DNA of 64,000 bases from Haliotis asinina (Eukaryota > Mollusca > Gastropoda > Lepetellida > Haliotidae), in NCBI RefSeq assembly GCF_037392515.1, contig NC_090283.1:15685501-15749500 (forward strand). The letters are read 5' to 3'. Positions 50,085 through 61,453 of this stretch are shown here, piece after piece. The notes beneath the pieces were generated by a model. That model was not told the origin of the DNA, made no database searches, and worked only from the letters and a program-made list of their open reading frames with translations. Numbering within the stretch: the first letter of the stretch is position 1; every line of letters starts with the position of its first letter. Position numbers and translations under genes: made by a program.

Positions 50085-51418
50085 CTACCGACAAGAAATA
50101 AGGGAACTAATGAAATAATAGCGAATTTGAAACTGCTTTAAATATCCAAATCAATTTTAGGCGTTAGTTCAATAGCTGGTGTGTCCACCATGTTGGGCAA
50201 CACATTCACGGCACCTTGATGGCATGCTGTTAATCAATTTCCGGATGGTTGCCCGTGGTATTGCCCGCCATTCCTCTTGTAGAGCTGCACCAAGCTGGGC
50301 CAGGTTGGCGGGTCCTGGGTCCCTGGCGTACACCTTTCGACCAAGAACGTCCCACAGATGTTCAATTGGGGACAGGTCTGGGGACTTAGAGGGCCAGTCC
50401 AATGTCTGGATATCTTCTTGTCGGAGATAAGCGGAGACAATTCGGGCCCGATGTGGTCTGGCATTATCATCTTGGAATACAAAATTTCGGCCGATAACTC
50501 TAGATAATGGAGCCACAACAGGACGCAATATTTGGTCAACGTATCGCTGACCAGTCATGGCTCCGTTAATGATGACCAAATCTGATCGTCTGTCATGTGT
50601 AATCCATGACACGACGACCTCCATATCGATCATGGTCAAGAATTGCTGCTCTGGCATATCGCTCCCTGCTCCGACGCCAACAATGTTTTCTGCCATCTGT
50701 GAATCGTAGGCAAAACCTTGACTCATCAGAGAACATGGTGTTACGCCAGTGGCGCATAGCCCGTCCCTGATGCTGCCTAGCCCATGCCAATCTTTGGCGC
50801 TTATGGTGAGCTGAAAGGGTTACACCCTTAAAAGGCCGTCTTGCTTTCAGACGAGCTTGAAAGAGTCGGTTTTTAACGGTTGAGGTTGAAATGCGTCTTC
50901 TAGTGAGTGTGCGGAATTCTCTATTGATGGCAGGGGCCGATTTAAACCTATCGCGTAGAGCAATTAACGTAACGAGACGATCCTGTCGTGGTGTCGTTGA
51001 TTTTGGTCTACCACGCCCAGGTCTCGTTGCAACCCCACCCATTTGACGGTGCTTATCCCACAGGCGTGAAATTACACTTTTTGATTTACCCATCTGCCGG
51101 GCAACTTCACATAATGATGCCGCCCCCCTCCCCTCTATCATCCCCACAATTCTCCATTTTGTTGCTTCACCGAGATACTGCCTCGGAGGCATTTCTTTCA
51201 GTAAGTGTCAATCTCTATTGCATAAGTGATTGCGACTTCTCCAGTACATTTACAGGAATTAACTTCTGTGTGCGCGTGTAGCACGTGCTGGGCATGCATT
51301 ATGCGAAATTCCATTGTCACTGGATGTTGCGTTTGGGAGATACGCCACGATAACGGACCCTGTCACAGTCAAAGTCATCTACATTCAATTTCTTGGTTCC
51401 CTTATTTTCTGTCGGTAG
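50085..51418 (-). mobile_element. Tc1-like DNA transposon with TIRs and TA target site
   Basis: The 1334-bp element runs from CTACCGACAAGAAATAAGGG to its inverted copy (CTACCGACAGAAAATAAGGG read inward from 51418), so the ends match over about 23 bases with two changes. Both ends abut TA (50083-50084 and 51419-51420), the Tc1/mariner target duplication. It carries one transposase on the - strand. The ends are short, well matched and complete, which suggests moderate or young age. Confidence 0.9.
50169..51192 (-). pseudogene. Tc1-type DD34E transposase with one frame break
   Basis: The first open part starts MPPRQYLGEATKWRIVGM at 51192. It includes two helix-turn-helix units (about residues 10-60 and 80-120) separated by a GRGRPKS hook, then the first catalytic Asp in TMFSDESRF. 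The second part carries FVFQDDNARPHRA and SPDLSPIEHLWD; exactly 34 residues separate the second Asp and the Glu, so the triad is DD34E and intact. The two parts lie in different frames. The break falls just after GGRRVM (about 50600-50615), where related transposases have a VW-G-G-like stretch, so a deletion of about 11 nt is the simplest explanation. The enzyme would cut and paste elements with these TIRs; this copy is probably non-autonomous. Confidence 0.9.
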
Positions 51419-51420
51419 TA

Positions 51421-53274
51421 TACTACCCATCAAAAGTTTAAACTCACTAGTGTAAGTGTAGCTACTTACTTCAGTTAACTGATTTGGTGCTGTTTAAAGG
51501 TACTGTTGACATATGAGCTGATGCATTGTAAAGTAAATTCATAACACTCAAAAGTTTACAGGAAAGCTGAACAAGAGAGAAACACGACATAAATTCTGAC
51601 GTGCATTCATATTTAGGTGAAATACATCTTTACAACAAGAATGAAATTATACTATTTTCGACCCTGCAGAAAAATACACCAGTAAGCGATATAGATGTCT
51701 AAAGAAAGGTTGAAATAAAATTCTGCTTTGAGATAAAGATAAAAAAAATTGAAGGTGTAAAATTATAAAAGAACTACTCATACGATTTTAGTCTTTCAAA
51801 ACGTTTTCTGCTGATTTGCATTAATGAAAACAACTAGAACGTATCTTTGATATTGTGCAAGAATGTTCAGTAACATCTAAAATTATCTTTGTTAACATTT
51901 ATGCTTGAAAAGTACCATTTTCCAATTTTCCGTTTACACTTAGCAATGCCAATCGCCAAAAGGTATCAAAGAAGTTTTTGCATCCATTTCACGTGTCGAC
52001 TCATCCTATAGGGTATAAAGAGAGATCATAATATATGATGTGATACAGAAGTACGAGAAATACGCGTAACAGCTGAAGAGAGACAATGAGCCACTGGGGT
52101 GGTGTAGATGAGGTCGACATAAAATGCTGTTGCCAACGCCCTCGGATGCCTCTGTATTACGCTTACAAGTCTTATTCAGCGCTGTAGAAAGACTGGGGTC
52201 TCCGTGGACAGACCAATAGATGGACGTCCACGCATCACAAAGGTAGCTGAAGATACGTACCTCCGTCATTAAGGAGCAAAGATAACATTTCTTTTGGTGT
52301 TTAGTGTATGTAGCACGGCTGAGAGGCATATGGGTTGTAGTTTTCATGCGGCTACAGCAGTAAGGAAAGACCTTCCGCAAATGTAATGCGGGGATGCACA
52401 TCACCCCTTTTGTCCGAAACATTTGTTAAATGACCATTGAAACTCGAGTGAAAATGAAGTGTGCACCAACCCTACCCCACCCCATCTCCTCTTTCTCAAT
52501 AGTGCGCACCCCTTTTCTAAAATAGCTGCATGCGTCCCTACTGGTGTAGCAGAAGCAGACAGTGAAATATGGATAGTGGATAAGTGGATAGCAATGATCC
52601 ATTGGTTCAGGATCTGAACAACACACTGAACAACACACTATACTCATAGGGATTGTGCTTAACAAGGACCTTGCTTAAATTGTTCATTCCGTCATCATGC
52701 AATGCACATGATGACTCTGTCTTCCCGGTCGACAAATCACTTCACAAATGGATGTGATACAGTGAAAAGACAAACCAGGAAACATAAGAATAATGGATTG
52801 AGCATGACAACCATTAAGACCTTTCATGCCGCACCAAGAATATTTGCATTTTGATTGCAAGCCATTGTGATTTCTCGTAAACATATTTTCTTTCGGTGCT
52901 AGGTTTGACCAACAGGTTTGAAGTTCATATCACGTGTCTGAGTGATTTATTGATACCTAAGAACAAACTTTGTTTGGATTTGTTTGGTTGAAAACTAATG
53001 TCAAACCTGACAAAATGTAAAACATAAGGATAAATAACGAATTTAAACGAGCAGTAAACACCGTAAAGAAAATTGAAATTGCAATGGTTGATGTAAATGG
53101 AATTTACTCAATTACAGATCAAGTGCCATAAAATCCTATTCGTGCCGTTATAAAAATTAAAAATCCAAATTATAACGTAATATTACATGTATTTTATTTT
53201 TTATCTACACGGAAAGCTAAGGAATCGCCACGGTGATTTTTTTTATTTGGCGTTACTATCTACTACATAGGAAT
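51421..53274. other. No gene recognised
   Basis: AT-rich unique sequence between the Tc1 element and the 36-bp array. Open frames at 52006-52884 on the - strand lack any motif. Confidence 0.5.
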
Positions 53275-55012
53275 TAGTATCTCCTAAGTAGGACCTAGTA
53301 TCTCCTAAGCGGATATCTCCTACGTAGGACCTAGTATCTCCTAAGCGGATATCTCCTACGTAAGACCTAGTATCTCCTAAGCGGATATCTCCTACGTAGG
53401 ACCTAGTATCTCCTAAGCGGATATCTCCTACGTAGGACCTAGTATCTAATAAGCGGATATCTCCTACGTAGGACCTAGTATCTCCTAAGCGGATATCTCC
53501 TACGTAAGACCTAGTATCTCCTAAGCGGATATCTCCTACGTAGGACCTAGTATCTCCTAAGCGGATATCTCCTACGTAGGACCTAGTATCTAATAAGCGG
53601 ATATCTCCTACGTAGGACCTAGTATCTCCAAAGCGGATATCTCCTACGTAGGACCTAGTATCTCCTAAGCGGATATCTCCTACGTAGGACCTAGTATCTC
53701 CTAAGCGGATATCTCCTAAGTAGGACCTAGTATCTAATAAGCGGATATCTCCTACGTAGGACCTAGTATCTAATAAGCGGATATCTCCTACGTAGGACCT
53801 AGTATCTCCTAAGCGGATATCTCCTACGTAGGACCTAGTATCTCCTAAGCGGATATCTCCTACGTAGGACCTAGTATCTCCTAAGCGGATATCTCCTACG
53901 TAGGACCTAGTATCTCCTAAGCGGATATCTCCTACGTAAGACCTAGTATCTTCTAAGCGGATATCTCCTACGTAGGACCTAGTATCTCCTAAGCGGATAT
54001 CTCCTACGTAGGACCTAGTATCTCCTAAGCGGATATCTCCTACGTAGGACCTAGTATCTCCTAAGCGGATATCTCCTACGTAGGACCTAGTATCTCCTAA
54101 GCGGATATCTCCTACGTAGGACCTAGTATCTCCTAAGCTGATATCTCCTACGTAGGACCTAGTATCTAATAAGCGGATATCTCCTACGTAGGACCTAGTA
54201 TCTAATAAGCGGATATCTCCTACGTAGGACCTAGTATCTCCTAAGCGGATATCTCCTACGTAGGACCTAGTATCTCCTAAGCGGATATCTCCTACGTAGG
54301 ACCTAGCATCTCCAAAGTGGATATCTCCTACGTAAGACCTAGTATCTCCTAAGCGGATATCTCCTACGTAGGACCTAGCATCTCCAAAGTGGATATCTCC
54401 TACGTAGGACCTAGCATCTCCTAAGCGGATATCTCCTACGTAAGACCTAGTATCTTCTAAGCGGATATCTCCTACGTAGGACCTAGCATCTCCAAAGTGG
54501 ATATCTCCTACGTAGGACCTAGCATCTCCTAAGCGGATATCTCCTACGTAGGACCTAGTATCTCCTAAGCGGATATCTCCTACGTAGGACCTAGTATCTC
54601 CTAAGCGGATATCTCCTACGTAGGACCTAGTATCTCCTAAGCGGATATCTCCTACGTAGGACCTAGTATCTCCTAAGCGGATATCTCCTAAGTAGGACCT
54701 AGTATCTAATAAGCGGATATCTCCTACGTAGGACCTAGTATCTCCGAAGCGGATATCTCCTACGTAGGACCTAGCATCTCCTAAGCGGATATCTCCTACC
54801 TAGGACCTAGTATCTCCAAAGTGGATATCTCCTACGTAGGACCTAGCATCTCCAAAGTGGATATCTCCTACGTAGGACCTAGCATCTCCTAAGCGGATAT
54901 CTCCTACGTAGGACCTAGCATCTCCAAAGTGGATATCTCCTACGTAGGACCTAGCATCTCCTAAGCGGATATCTCCTACGTAGGACCTAGTATCTCCTAC
55001 GTGGGCCTTACT
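53275..55012. repeat. 36-bp satellite array, about 48 copies
   Basis: The 36-bp unit contains two copies of TATCTCCTA, one followed by agcgga and one by cgtaggacctag, so each unit holds the 12-bp palindrome TCCTACGTAGGA. Copies are mostly identical. Variants with 'taataag' or 'tccaaagtgg' recur at intervals. Beyond 54300 'ccaaagtgg' and 'cctaagcgg' units tend to alternate, a 72-bp higher-order pattern. Similar flanking words (ttactatct-ctac-taggа-like) occur just outside both ends, at 53255 and 55008. Confidence 0.97.
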
Positions 55013-55394
55013 ATCTCCTACTTAGGAGAGAAAGTAACTAAGTAGATACTTACACCCTTCGCAGGAGATATTTTGTCCTACGTGAGAGATCGTAAGACCA
55101 ACAACAAAAACAAGTCATCGTGGCCCCACTACACTTCTTCAGAAGGTAGTACATGTATAAACATAATTTATGGATTCTGTACATGGTCACCAGCTAAAAT
55201 AATCAGAAGGAAGCGGATGAAGAATAGTTTGATATTACCAGACATTGTTACGGAATATGAAAGTGGTTGTCATTTCTTTCAAAATATATCAATGTCCTTA
55301 CACAATGCCATATAGAAAGCGATCCATTGTAACATATGTTAATATATTTGGGATTTCACTTTCTCAGTAAGCACAAATTCTAGTACTTTGTTTT

Positions 55395-55510
55395 TGAGTC
55401 CGGGACCATATGTGACTCGAACCGACACCCTCAGTGTCAGGCACCTAATCGCCAGCAAACTTATTAGAGGGGTACGCAAAGTCAGCGGTCTACGCTACCA
55501 GTTGTCCGAC
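55395..55510 (-). mobile_element. SINE family C, - strand copy of an inverted pair
   Basis: accatatgtgactcgaaccg (box B in reverse), ctcagtgtcaggcacctaat, cgccagcaaac and gcaaagtcagcggtctacgc. Head lies toward the next copy. Confidence 0.78.
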
Positions 55511-55523
55511 TTTCATTTTGTGG

Positions 55524-55640
55524 AAGTCGTGGTGGCTGAGCGGGTTAGGCGACTGACTTTATGTGCTGGCGACTAGGTGCCTGACTGTGAGAGTTTGGGT
55601 TCGAATCCCGGATGGGGTTCACCTCAAAAAGCGTACTGCA
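55524..55640 (+). mobile_element. SINE family C, + strand copy of an inverted pair
   Basis: gtcgtggtggctgagcgggt (tRNA-Leu/Ser-like start), ggcgactaggtgcctgactg, gtttgggttcgaatcccgga (box B), then atggggttcacctcaaaaag. No CCA and no clean cloverleaf, so it is a tRNA-derived element rather than a tRNA gene. Confidence 0.82.
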
Positions 55641-55764
55641 ATTTGTACTTTACTAAGAAAGTGTAATCCCAGATTTAACATAGGTTATGTATCAATGTAT
55701 AATGAATACGATCTTAAAGCCCACGGTAAATAACATTATTTTGCGTTTAGTTAGGACAATATAC

Positions 55765-55848
55765 ATAACACTAAAGTGATCTATAACATGAACATCGACC
55801 TACGCACTTGCATACAAGGGCTTCTGTCAGCGAGCATGACACAGTGTC
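55765..55848 (-). mobile_element. SINE family B, small fragment
   Basis: gtgatctataacatgaacat, then cgacctacgcac and cagcgagcatgacaca match the middle of the family. Confidence 0.45.
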
Positions 55849-56299
55849 CTACGCGATTATCGATTTTTACAGGTATTCTTCAGCATGGAAATTGTACAGA
55901 TTTGAGGAACTTTGAAACAAGACTTTTCATGATGTGCTGATTTGTGATTTGTTTGCTTTGACTGAAGCCAATACTGGAGAATTCCAAAAGGACCGAAAAA
56001 CATTACTCCTGGTGCCATTGTTTCGTAGTTAACAAACCTATTCTCCATTTTTTATCGTCAAATAATGATAATATATAATAGGAAAGCTGTCTGCATTTTA
56101 AGGTTCAATAGCCGTTGAAAATTTAGCGTGTATTTCAGTCAATCGACATGTCATGCGTCGCTCGGCCTGTTTTACAAAAACGAGTATTGATATTATGCTA
56201 ACAGATTATGAATCATAATTCGGTCGAGTGAAGACGTAAAACCATTTCATGACACAATCACGGGTGCAAGGACTGTCAGTGCACTAATAACCAGTGTAA

Positions 56300-56350
56300 C
56301 CGGGGCCTAGATTTCCGAAGCTCTCTTAGAGCCGACTATTAACACGAAGG
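56300..56350. repeat. Fragment of a dispersed hairpin-type repeat
   Basis: cggggcctagatttccgaag, then ctctcttagagccga resembles one arm of hairpin repeats common in marine invertebrates. No second arm found. Confidence 0.35.
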
Positions 56351-57074
56351 TAGACGTAAATATTCTTAGAATGAAATAAGGGGGTCAATAGTTTCACGGT
56401 ACTTCAACCCCTGTCAATGCTACAGCCCCTATCAATCTGTGTTAATCATACAGTTATAAAAGATGTCCTTATTGATTATACAACTGGATTCTATGTACAG
56501 TTTGTTGACGCTAAAAGGCAAATCCGACCAGGACTTAATATTCAACCATATTGATCCTACCGGCAAAGAAACACTCGCTTCCAAAATGTATGTCATGTTA
56601 AATATTGTCATTTACGGTGATTCCGGTGCGGTGCCTCTTATGCTGTAGGTACGAGTGGCGCTCGTAGTTGAAATCCTAAAGGAGAGTGGTTCTTTTCGCC
56701 CGCACAAACGACCCTGATGAACCATTTATTTGTTTTGTGGCACAACTACACACTCGAGTTCCGTGAATAGCGTAAAGTCGTCAAAATAGTGAATAGTTCG
56801 GACAACAGCTGCTTCCCTTTCCACCGACTTTATTGCCCAGCTGTCTGTGCAAATCAAAAGATGCAAGCTTCTGAGTAGTATGAAGGGTTTAACAAAATTA
56901 TCCTGATGTGTTTGTACTCAAAGTGACACGTGTGAAAACATCATTTCGATCAGTAGATTAGTCTGTACAATTAACATTCCATTGATTTGGATTTGTAATT
57001 AATCACTGTACTTGGAGATTTCTCGCAAAACGTCATTGTAACAAACGCTCCGAAATCATTCGGAGGCAATCACG

Positions 57075-59928
57075 ATGACATTAAGGAGCTTGACGCTACT
57101 GGTCTTACTATGTTATATATTTCTAAAAGGTATGTAACCTGTTGTGATCTTACTTCACAAAAAATACACTATCATGGAGAGTTTACAGGCTATCGTGGAT
57201 TAAGCATGTATCGAGGGTATGCTTTACTCATTGCATCGTATGGTTGTCATATTAAAACTCTTGCGAGGAAGAGTCCAATCTTATCATACAGGACGACAGC
57301 TAGTCGACTTGCGTTTTCTCAACTGTTGATATTTATACTAAAACTAGAAGACCTTTAATTGCAATTTAAAAATGTGCCTTGTGAAGAATTATACTTTTCA
57401 AAGTGGTAGAAGAACCTGATGTTTTAAGTTTCTTGGCCTCAGAGACGACTACTAGGTCAGGCTCGCTGACTTGCTTGGGACCTGTTATCGCATCCCAATT
57501 GCGTAGATTTATGCTCATGCTGTTGGTCACTAGGTTGTCTGGTCCTGACTCAGTTATTTACAGACCGTGACACTATGGCAGGAATATTGCCTAGTATACA
57601 GGTAATATCTCCAGCTAACATAAGGAAACACATTTCCTTCTTTCCTTAAAGGCCTTTACATAATGGGTATCTGATTGAGATTCTTATATTTTCAGATATC
57701 CCTGATGGCAGAAAACATAATGCTAGCCAAGCCTAGTATATGGAGTGACATGTTCAATGAAGAGACGGGAGGTCAGTAGTTAACAGCTGAAATCTACTCT
57801 GATAAGAACCCCTACTGGCATGGAGATCTGCAGGGGTTGTACACCGTTCATAATATCTCAGTCTCAAGTGACCTCAGCAATGACTTTGGTAAGTTCCTTT
57901 GTTTCTGAGCTGTAATCGCAGAAGTACACTACCATTAATCCATATGTACTTCAAAGGTTACCCGTGAATGCCCGGGTGAGGATATTGCCTTCAGCAACCC
58001 ATGCTTGCTATAAAAGGCGACTATGCTTGTCGTAAGATGCGACAAACGAGATCTGGTGGTCAGACTCACTGACTTGGTTGACATATGTCATCGGATCCTA
58101 AATGCGCAGATCGATGTTCATGCAGTTGATCATCGGATCAAAACTCTGAGTCTGCTCCAGATCATCCAATATGAGCATGTGCTGGGTGAAAACTCTGAAT
58201 CCGGGCCAGACCATACAATATGAGCTTCGTGCCACACAACTTTAATGCGATGATGTGCCACTCCAGTCAGAGAGCATTAGCAACCAATCCTGTTAAAATA
58301 ATCACTTCTTACGACAAGCATTGGTTGCTAAGATCACTTCTAACCCAGATTCTTCGTTGTTAACAGGCACACTGAGTATAAATCCACTGATAAATCGTGT
58401 ATTAAACAGGCCATTATCTGGGAGGTGCGTATGTGGGTGTGTCCACGGATGACAGCATCGGCTGCCCAGGTGTGGACATCTTCATCTGCGGCCAGTGTCC
58501 ACAGGTAGTTGGTCAAGGAGAAACCTTCACGTTTACTTGTTCCCATCCACGACCAGTGAGATTCGTGAAGGTCTGGAGACATGTCACTGATGATTATATG
58601 GATATTTCGGAGATTGAAGTTGAGGGCACGCCAACAAATCAAAATGGTAATGTATCTTTACAAGGTTGCTACAAATTTCTTGTAAAAGAAATTTCTAACT
58701 ACTCTAGTGTACTCTGTTATGATTATAATATCATTTGTGTTGCGCGGATATCTAATACAACTACTCAAAGGTGCTGTTTTCTCCGTCGACCATAGGTTGT
58801 TCATCACAACGGCACATCGCATTTGAACTCCCTGAGGAATGTACAACCCGTGCTGTCTACCAGGCGGTCAGAGTTAATGTAGCTATCCCATTCTTACCAG
58901 GTGCCTGGTGGACTGGGGCACATACCCACAATACTTTGGTTAACTTTAGAACAATGTTTTAAATGTATTGGTGCTGAAAAGAAGGAAAAGACAATCTGAA
59001 TACTTGATATAATATGTAAAACCTCTAAATGAATTACTGCCGTCAAACTGACTTGACGGACGTAACTTCGTCAAACATGGTCGTACAAAACGACCTTAAA
59101 TAAGATCAACAAAAATGGATTATGGAAACACGTAGATTCCAATGAAACACCTATAATAATTATGACATATTAGTCCATTTCAAGACACGATACAATAAAC
59201 GTATTTACACGAACAAACCAAAGATCAAAATACTGTGGCAGGTATAAATTTACTTCAGGAGTATAATTCTTACGTGACTCAAGTCAGTTTACTCATCGTA
59301 ATTAAATTCACTTATTAAAGCAAATATACTGCTGCAAATACATGCATGCATAAACAATGTTGACAATTTTTATATATACTTCATATATTCTGTGGTAGGC
59401 GACGTTTTGACATAGATTCTAATATCGTTTTCAAGCAAGTGCCATCGCATCAATTTCTAAGATGTCTGTGAAAGGAATGTGTGCATGATTAACTGTATGT
59501 TGTGCCCATATATCCATGAAAGCGCTTCGGGAATGTTTTAAGAGAATAATGCCCGACTTTTATGTCTTGAAGATGAAAAGAAAAGAAACATAGATTTCAG
59601 CTGACTTTGTTAGACTTATTGCGTTCAGTTTGAGTTCCGAAGTACTTAGCTCTTTATCCACCACCAGTTTGCTCTGATTTTAGGAACTAAGTACACTAAA
59701 GTGTTCAACTCCATGATTTCAACACCGATGACGTCTCTCACAGTTGCTTCCGCCACTGACTGCGGTCTCCGATGTCACTGGTCCCAGCCTTGCCTGAGTT
59801 TCAGTTACCACCCAACAGCTGCTCCCAACTGTCTCCTGACAACGAACCCAGGAGATGCAGCAACAGCAGTGGGATGGACCAAGTACACCATCGAGAAGTG
59901 TTCAAGCAATGTCACGTGTCAATTTTAA
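57075..59928 (+). CDS. Secreted protein with F-type-lectin/discoidin-like and PAN/apple-like domains (possibly damaged)
   Basis: Exon 1 (57075-57129) encodes a signal peptide, MTLRSLTLLVLLCYIFLK, and ends in phase 1 at gtatgt. Later exons chain in phase: lectin exon to 57888, then 58410-58646, 58796-58900 and 59684-59928 (TAA). AATAAA follows at 60096. The lectin part shows ENIMLAKPS, NPYWHGDLQGLYTVHNISV, a Cys-rich stretch, GETFTFTC, RFVKVWRH and MDISEIEVEG, the order seen in fucose-binding F-type lectins. The last exon has the PAN pattern DC-x3-C-x5-C followed by FSY. The first lectin exon most naturally starts at 57696, but then the frame breaks after its fifth codon and TAG lies at 57776-57778. 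A weaker in-phase acceptor before 57787 avoids both and gives 247 residues, but loses the ENIMLAKPS strand. So this is either a trimmed gene or a recent pseudogene. The family binds glycans or acts in adhesion; ligand unknown. Confidence 0.72.
57430..57612 (+). mobile_element. SINE family B, degraded copy, intron of the lectin/PAN gene
   Basis: gtcaggctcgctgacttgct, atgctcatgctgttggtcac, attatttacagaccg-like bases and ggaatattgcctagta. Confidence 0.8.
57958..58138 (+). mobile_element. SINE family B, 5' two-thirds, intron of the lectin/PAN gene
   Basis: cccgtgaatgcccgggtgag, ttcagcaacccatgcttgct, ttgacatatgtcatcggatc. Its 3' part is replaced by a local duplication. Confidence 0.85.
58139..58238. 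repeat. Tandem duplication, about 54-bp unit
   Basis: 'aaaactctgagtctgctcca' with gatcatccaatatgagcatg is repeated as aaaactctgaatccgggcca with gaccatacaatatgagcttc. Lies in an intron of the lectin/PAN gene. Confidence 0.75.
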
Positions 59929-60095
59929 TTAAAGACAGAGCAACGCATTGCTCTCATAAATTATGTTACTTTTTGTCGCGTGAATTTGAACGGACAGTAT
60001 CATCAATGTCACATGTCTCTTCTCACTCTGAGGACGGAGTGTATTGTAAGCATACGATAACAGATTATCTTCATATATCAATCCTGCAAATTTTA

Positions 60096-60101
60096 AATAA
60101 A
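60096..60101 (+). promoter_or_regulatory. Polyadenylation signal AATAAA of the lectin/PAN gene
   Basis: Canonical AATAAA about 170 bases after the TAA stop at 59928, in AT-rich sequence. Spacing is ordinary for a short 3' UTR. Confidence 0.5.
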
Positions 60102-61102
60102 ATTGCTATTAATGTGCAATAGTCCTTCATAAATGGAAATATTTTTCACCATTTTCATAAATGTTAATGTGTACATCACTATGAATAAATCTGCCAAGAA
60201 GTGTTATTTTTTGCAAGTACACTACTTCTTGAGTAATTGACTTATATGTCTTCGTTATGTCTTTTACATAGCTCTTGGTTGCACCTTAGCATCTTTCCTG
60301 ACTGTTCAAGGGACATCTCCACTTACAGACTTACATCTGTCTGCTATCCTGAACAAAGTCTACGCGAAGCCTCCACGAAGCCTACACGAGGCTTACGCGA
60401 AGCCTCCAGGAAACCTTCTCGAGGCCTACGCGAAGCTGATTAGTTCCTCCTTAGTGTTCCTTTCAGCAAGATAAAAAATATTTGGTGCCAGAACTTTTCA
60501 GTCTGCGTCAGCTCTTCTTTCCTATGACCTGAGATGTTCTACGTCGCTTGACTTTTTAAGGCTCATGTCCAGTTCTAGCACTTTGGGAGATACTGAAACT
60601 GACTTAAACTATTGTATGCACTTTGACCATGTCCATGAGATGTCGAGACCAGCGCTATACAAATGTCCTGGTTATCTGGTTATTATCTTCAGATGTCTGC
60701 CGAAGAACATAACAATGCCATTTATACCCATGAAGTTGATTCATTTCCATCAAAATAATCTTCATTGTGTCGTCAAAAGTTCATCACTGAGCCTGTTTGT
60801 CAGTTTACGGTGAGATATTTGTAAATGAGAATCCAGGGAAGTACTGATAGGCAGCACAATTCTCTGGTTACTTCTTCCAAATTTACCTAGTAGCCATATC
60901 AGCTTGCTGATACACGCAAACCTCAATACATTTTCACTGCAAAACGTACAAGCATCTTTACAGTCCACCGACACTAACACATCGGTATTTTGCGTTGTAC
61001 TCAAGTTACTCCAGATAGAGAATGGCAAAGGAGATGGACAGTCTTATAATTCCACCATTTGCACTTATAACTTGCAGGATCTGACTTTTGTGAAACACGT
61101 TG
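60102..61102. other. No gene recognised
   Basis: Intergenic sequence between the two PAN-related genes, with the 12-bp repeat at 60.4 kb as its only structure. Confidence 0.5.
60356..60438. repeat. 12-bp tandem repeat
   Basis: Variants of cctacgcgaagc repeat about seven times. The reading frame through it gives Arg-Glu-Ala-Ser and Lys-Pro-Thr-Arg periodicity, but it has no gene context. Confidence 0.85.
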
Positions 61103-61254
61103 CAATGGAAGTTGTCAAAACCGGCATCTGTAAAAGGCGGCATAAAGTCTCAGTCCTAACACTGACTTACATATATCATCAGTTCTCAATCGCGCTATCT
61201 AAGCCGGACTATTTCTTCAGTTCTGATGAGAGCCGGTTTAGACAGCTTCCCCTG
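61103..61254. mobile_element. pogo/Tigger-like MITE, diverged copy
   Basis: Starts caatggaagttgtcaaaacc and ends in the inverse of caggggaagctgtctaaacc. About 152 bases. Same family as the copy 200 bases downstream, with damaged ends. Confidence 0.75.
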
Positions 61255-61453
61255 TATACATGTGTCACTTCATCATGCGATATGAAAACCGGGATGGAGA
61301 ATTAAAAATCAGTAGTCAGTTATACACAAACGGTTCTACACAAATGTAATGCAAACATTAAAAGATCATGTGTGTGTGATCATTTGTCACGTTTAAAAGA
61401 GGACAAGTACATTGTTCACGCCACATTTGCAAATTTGTGTACTGTAGGATATA

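Larger units (their letters stand above)
55641..57074. other. Upstream region of the lectin/PAN gene
   Basis: Apart from two small repeat fragments, nothing is recognised. No obvious TATA box just before the start codon at 57075. Confidence 0.45.

Noticed and set aside
53275-55012. Palindromic repeat array as a CRISPR or replication origin
   Set aside because: Repeats are direct, gap-free and satellite-like; nothing nearby suggests an origin or nuclease genes.
55524-55612. tRNA-Leu or tRNA-Ser gene
   Set aside because: Box A and box B are present, but the arms do not fold cleanly and the sequence continues into a SINE body; an inverted copy lies next to it.
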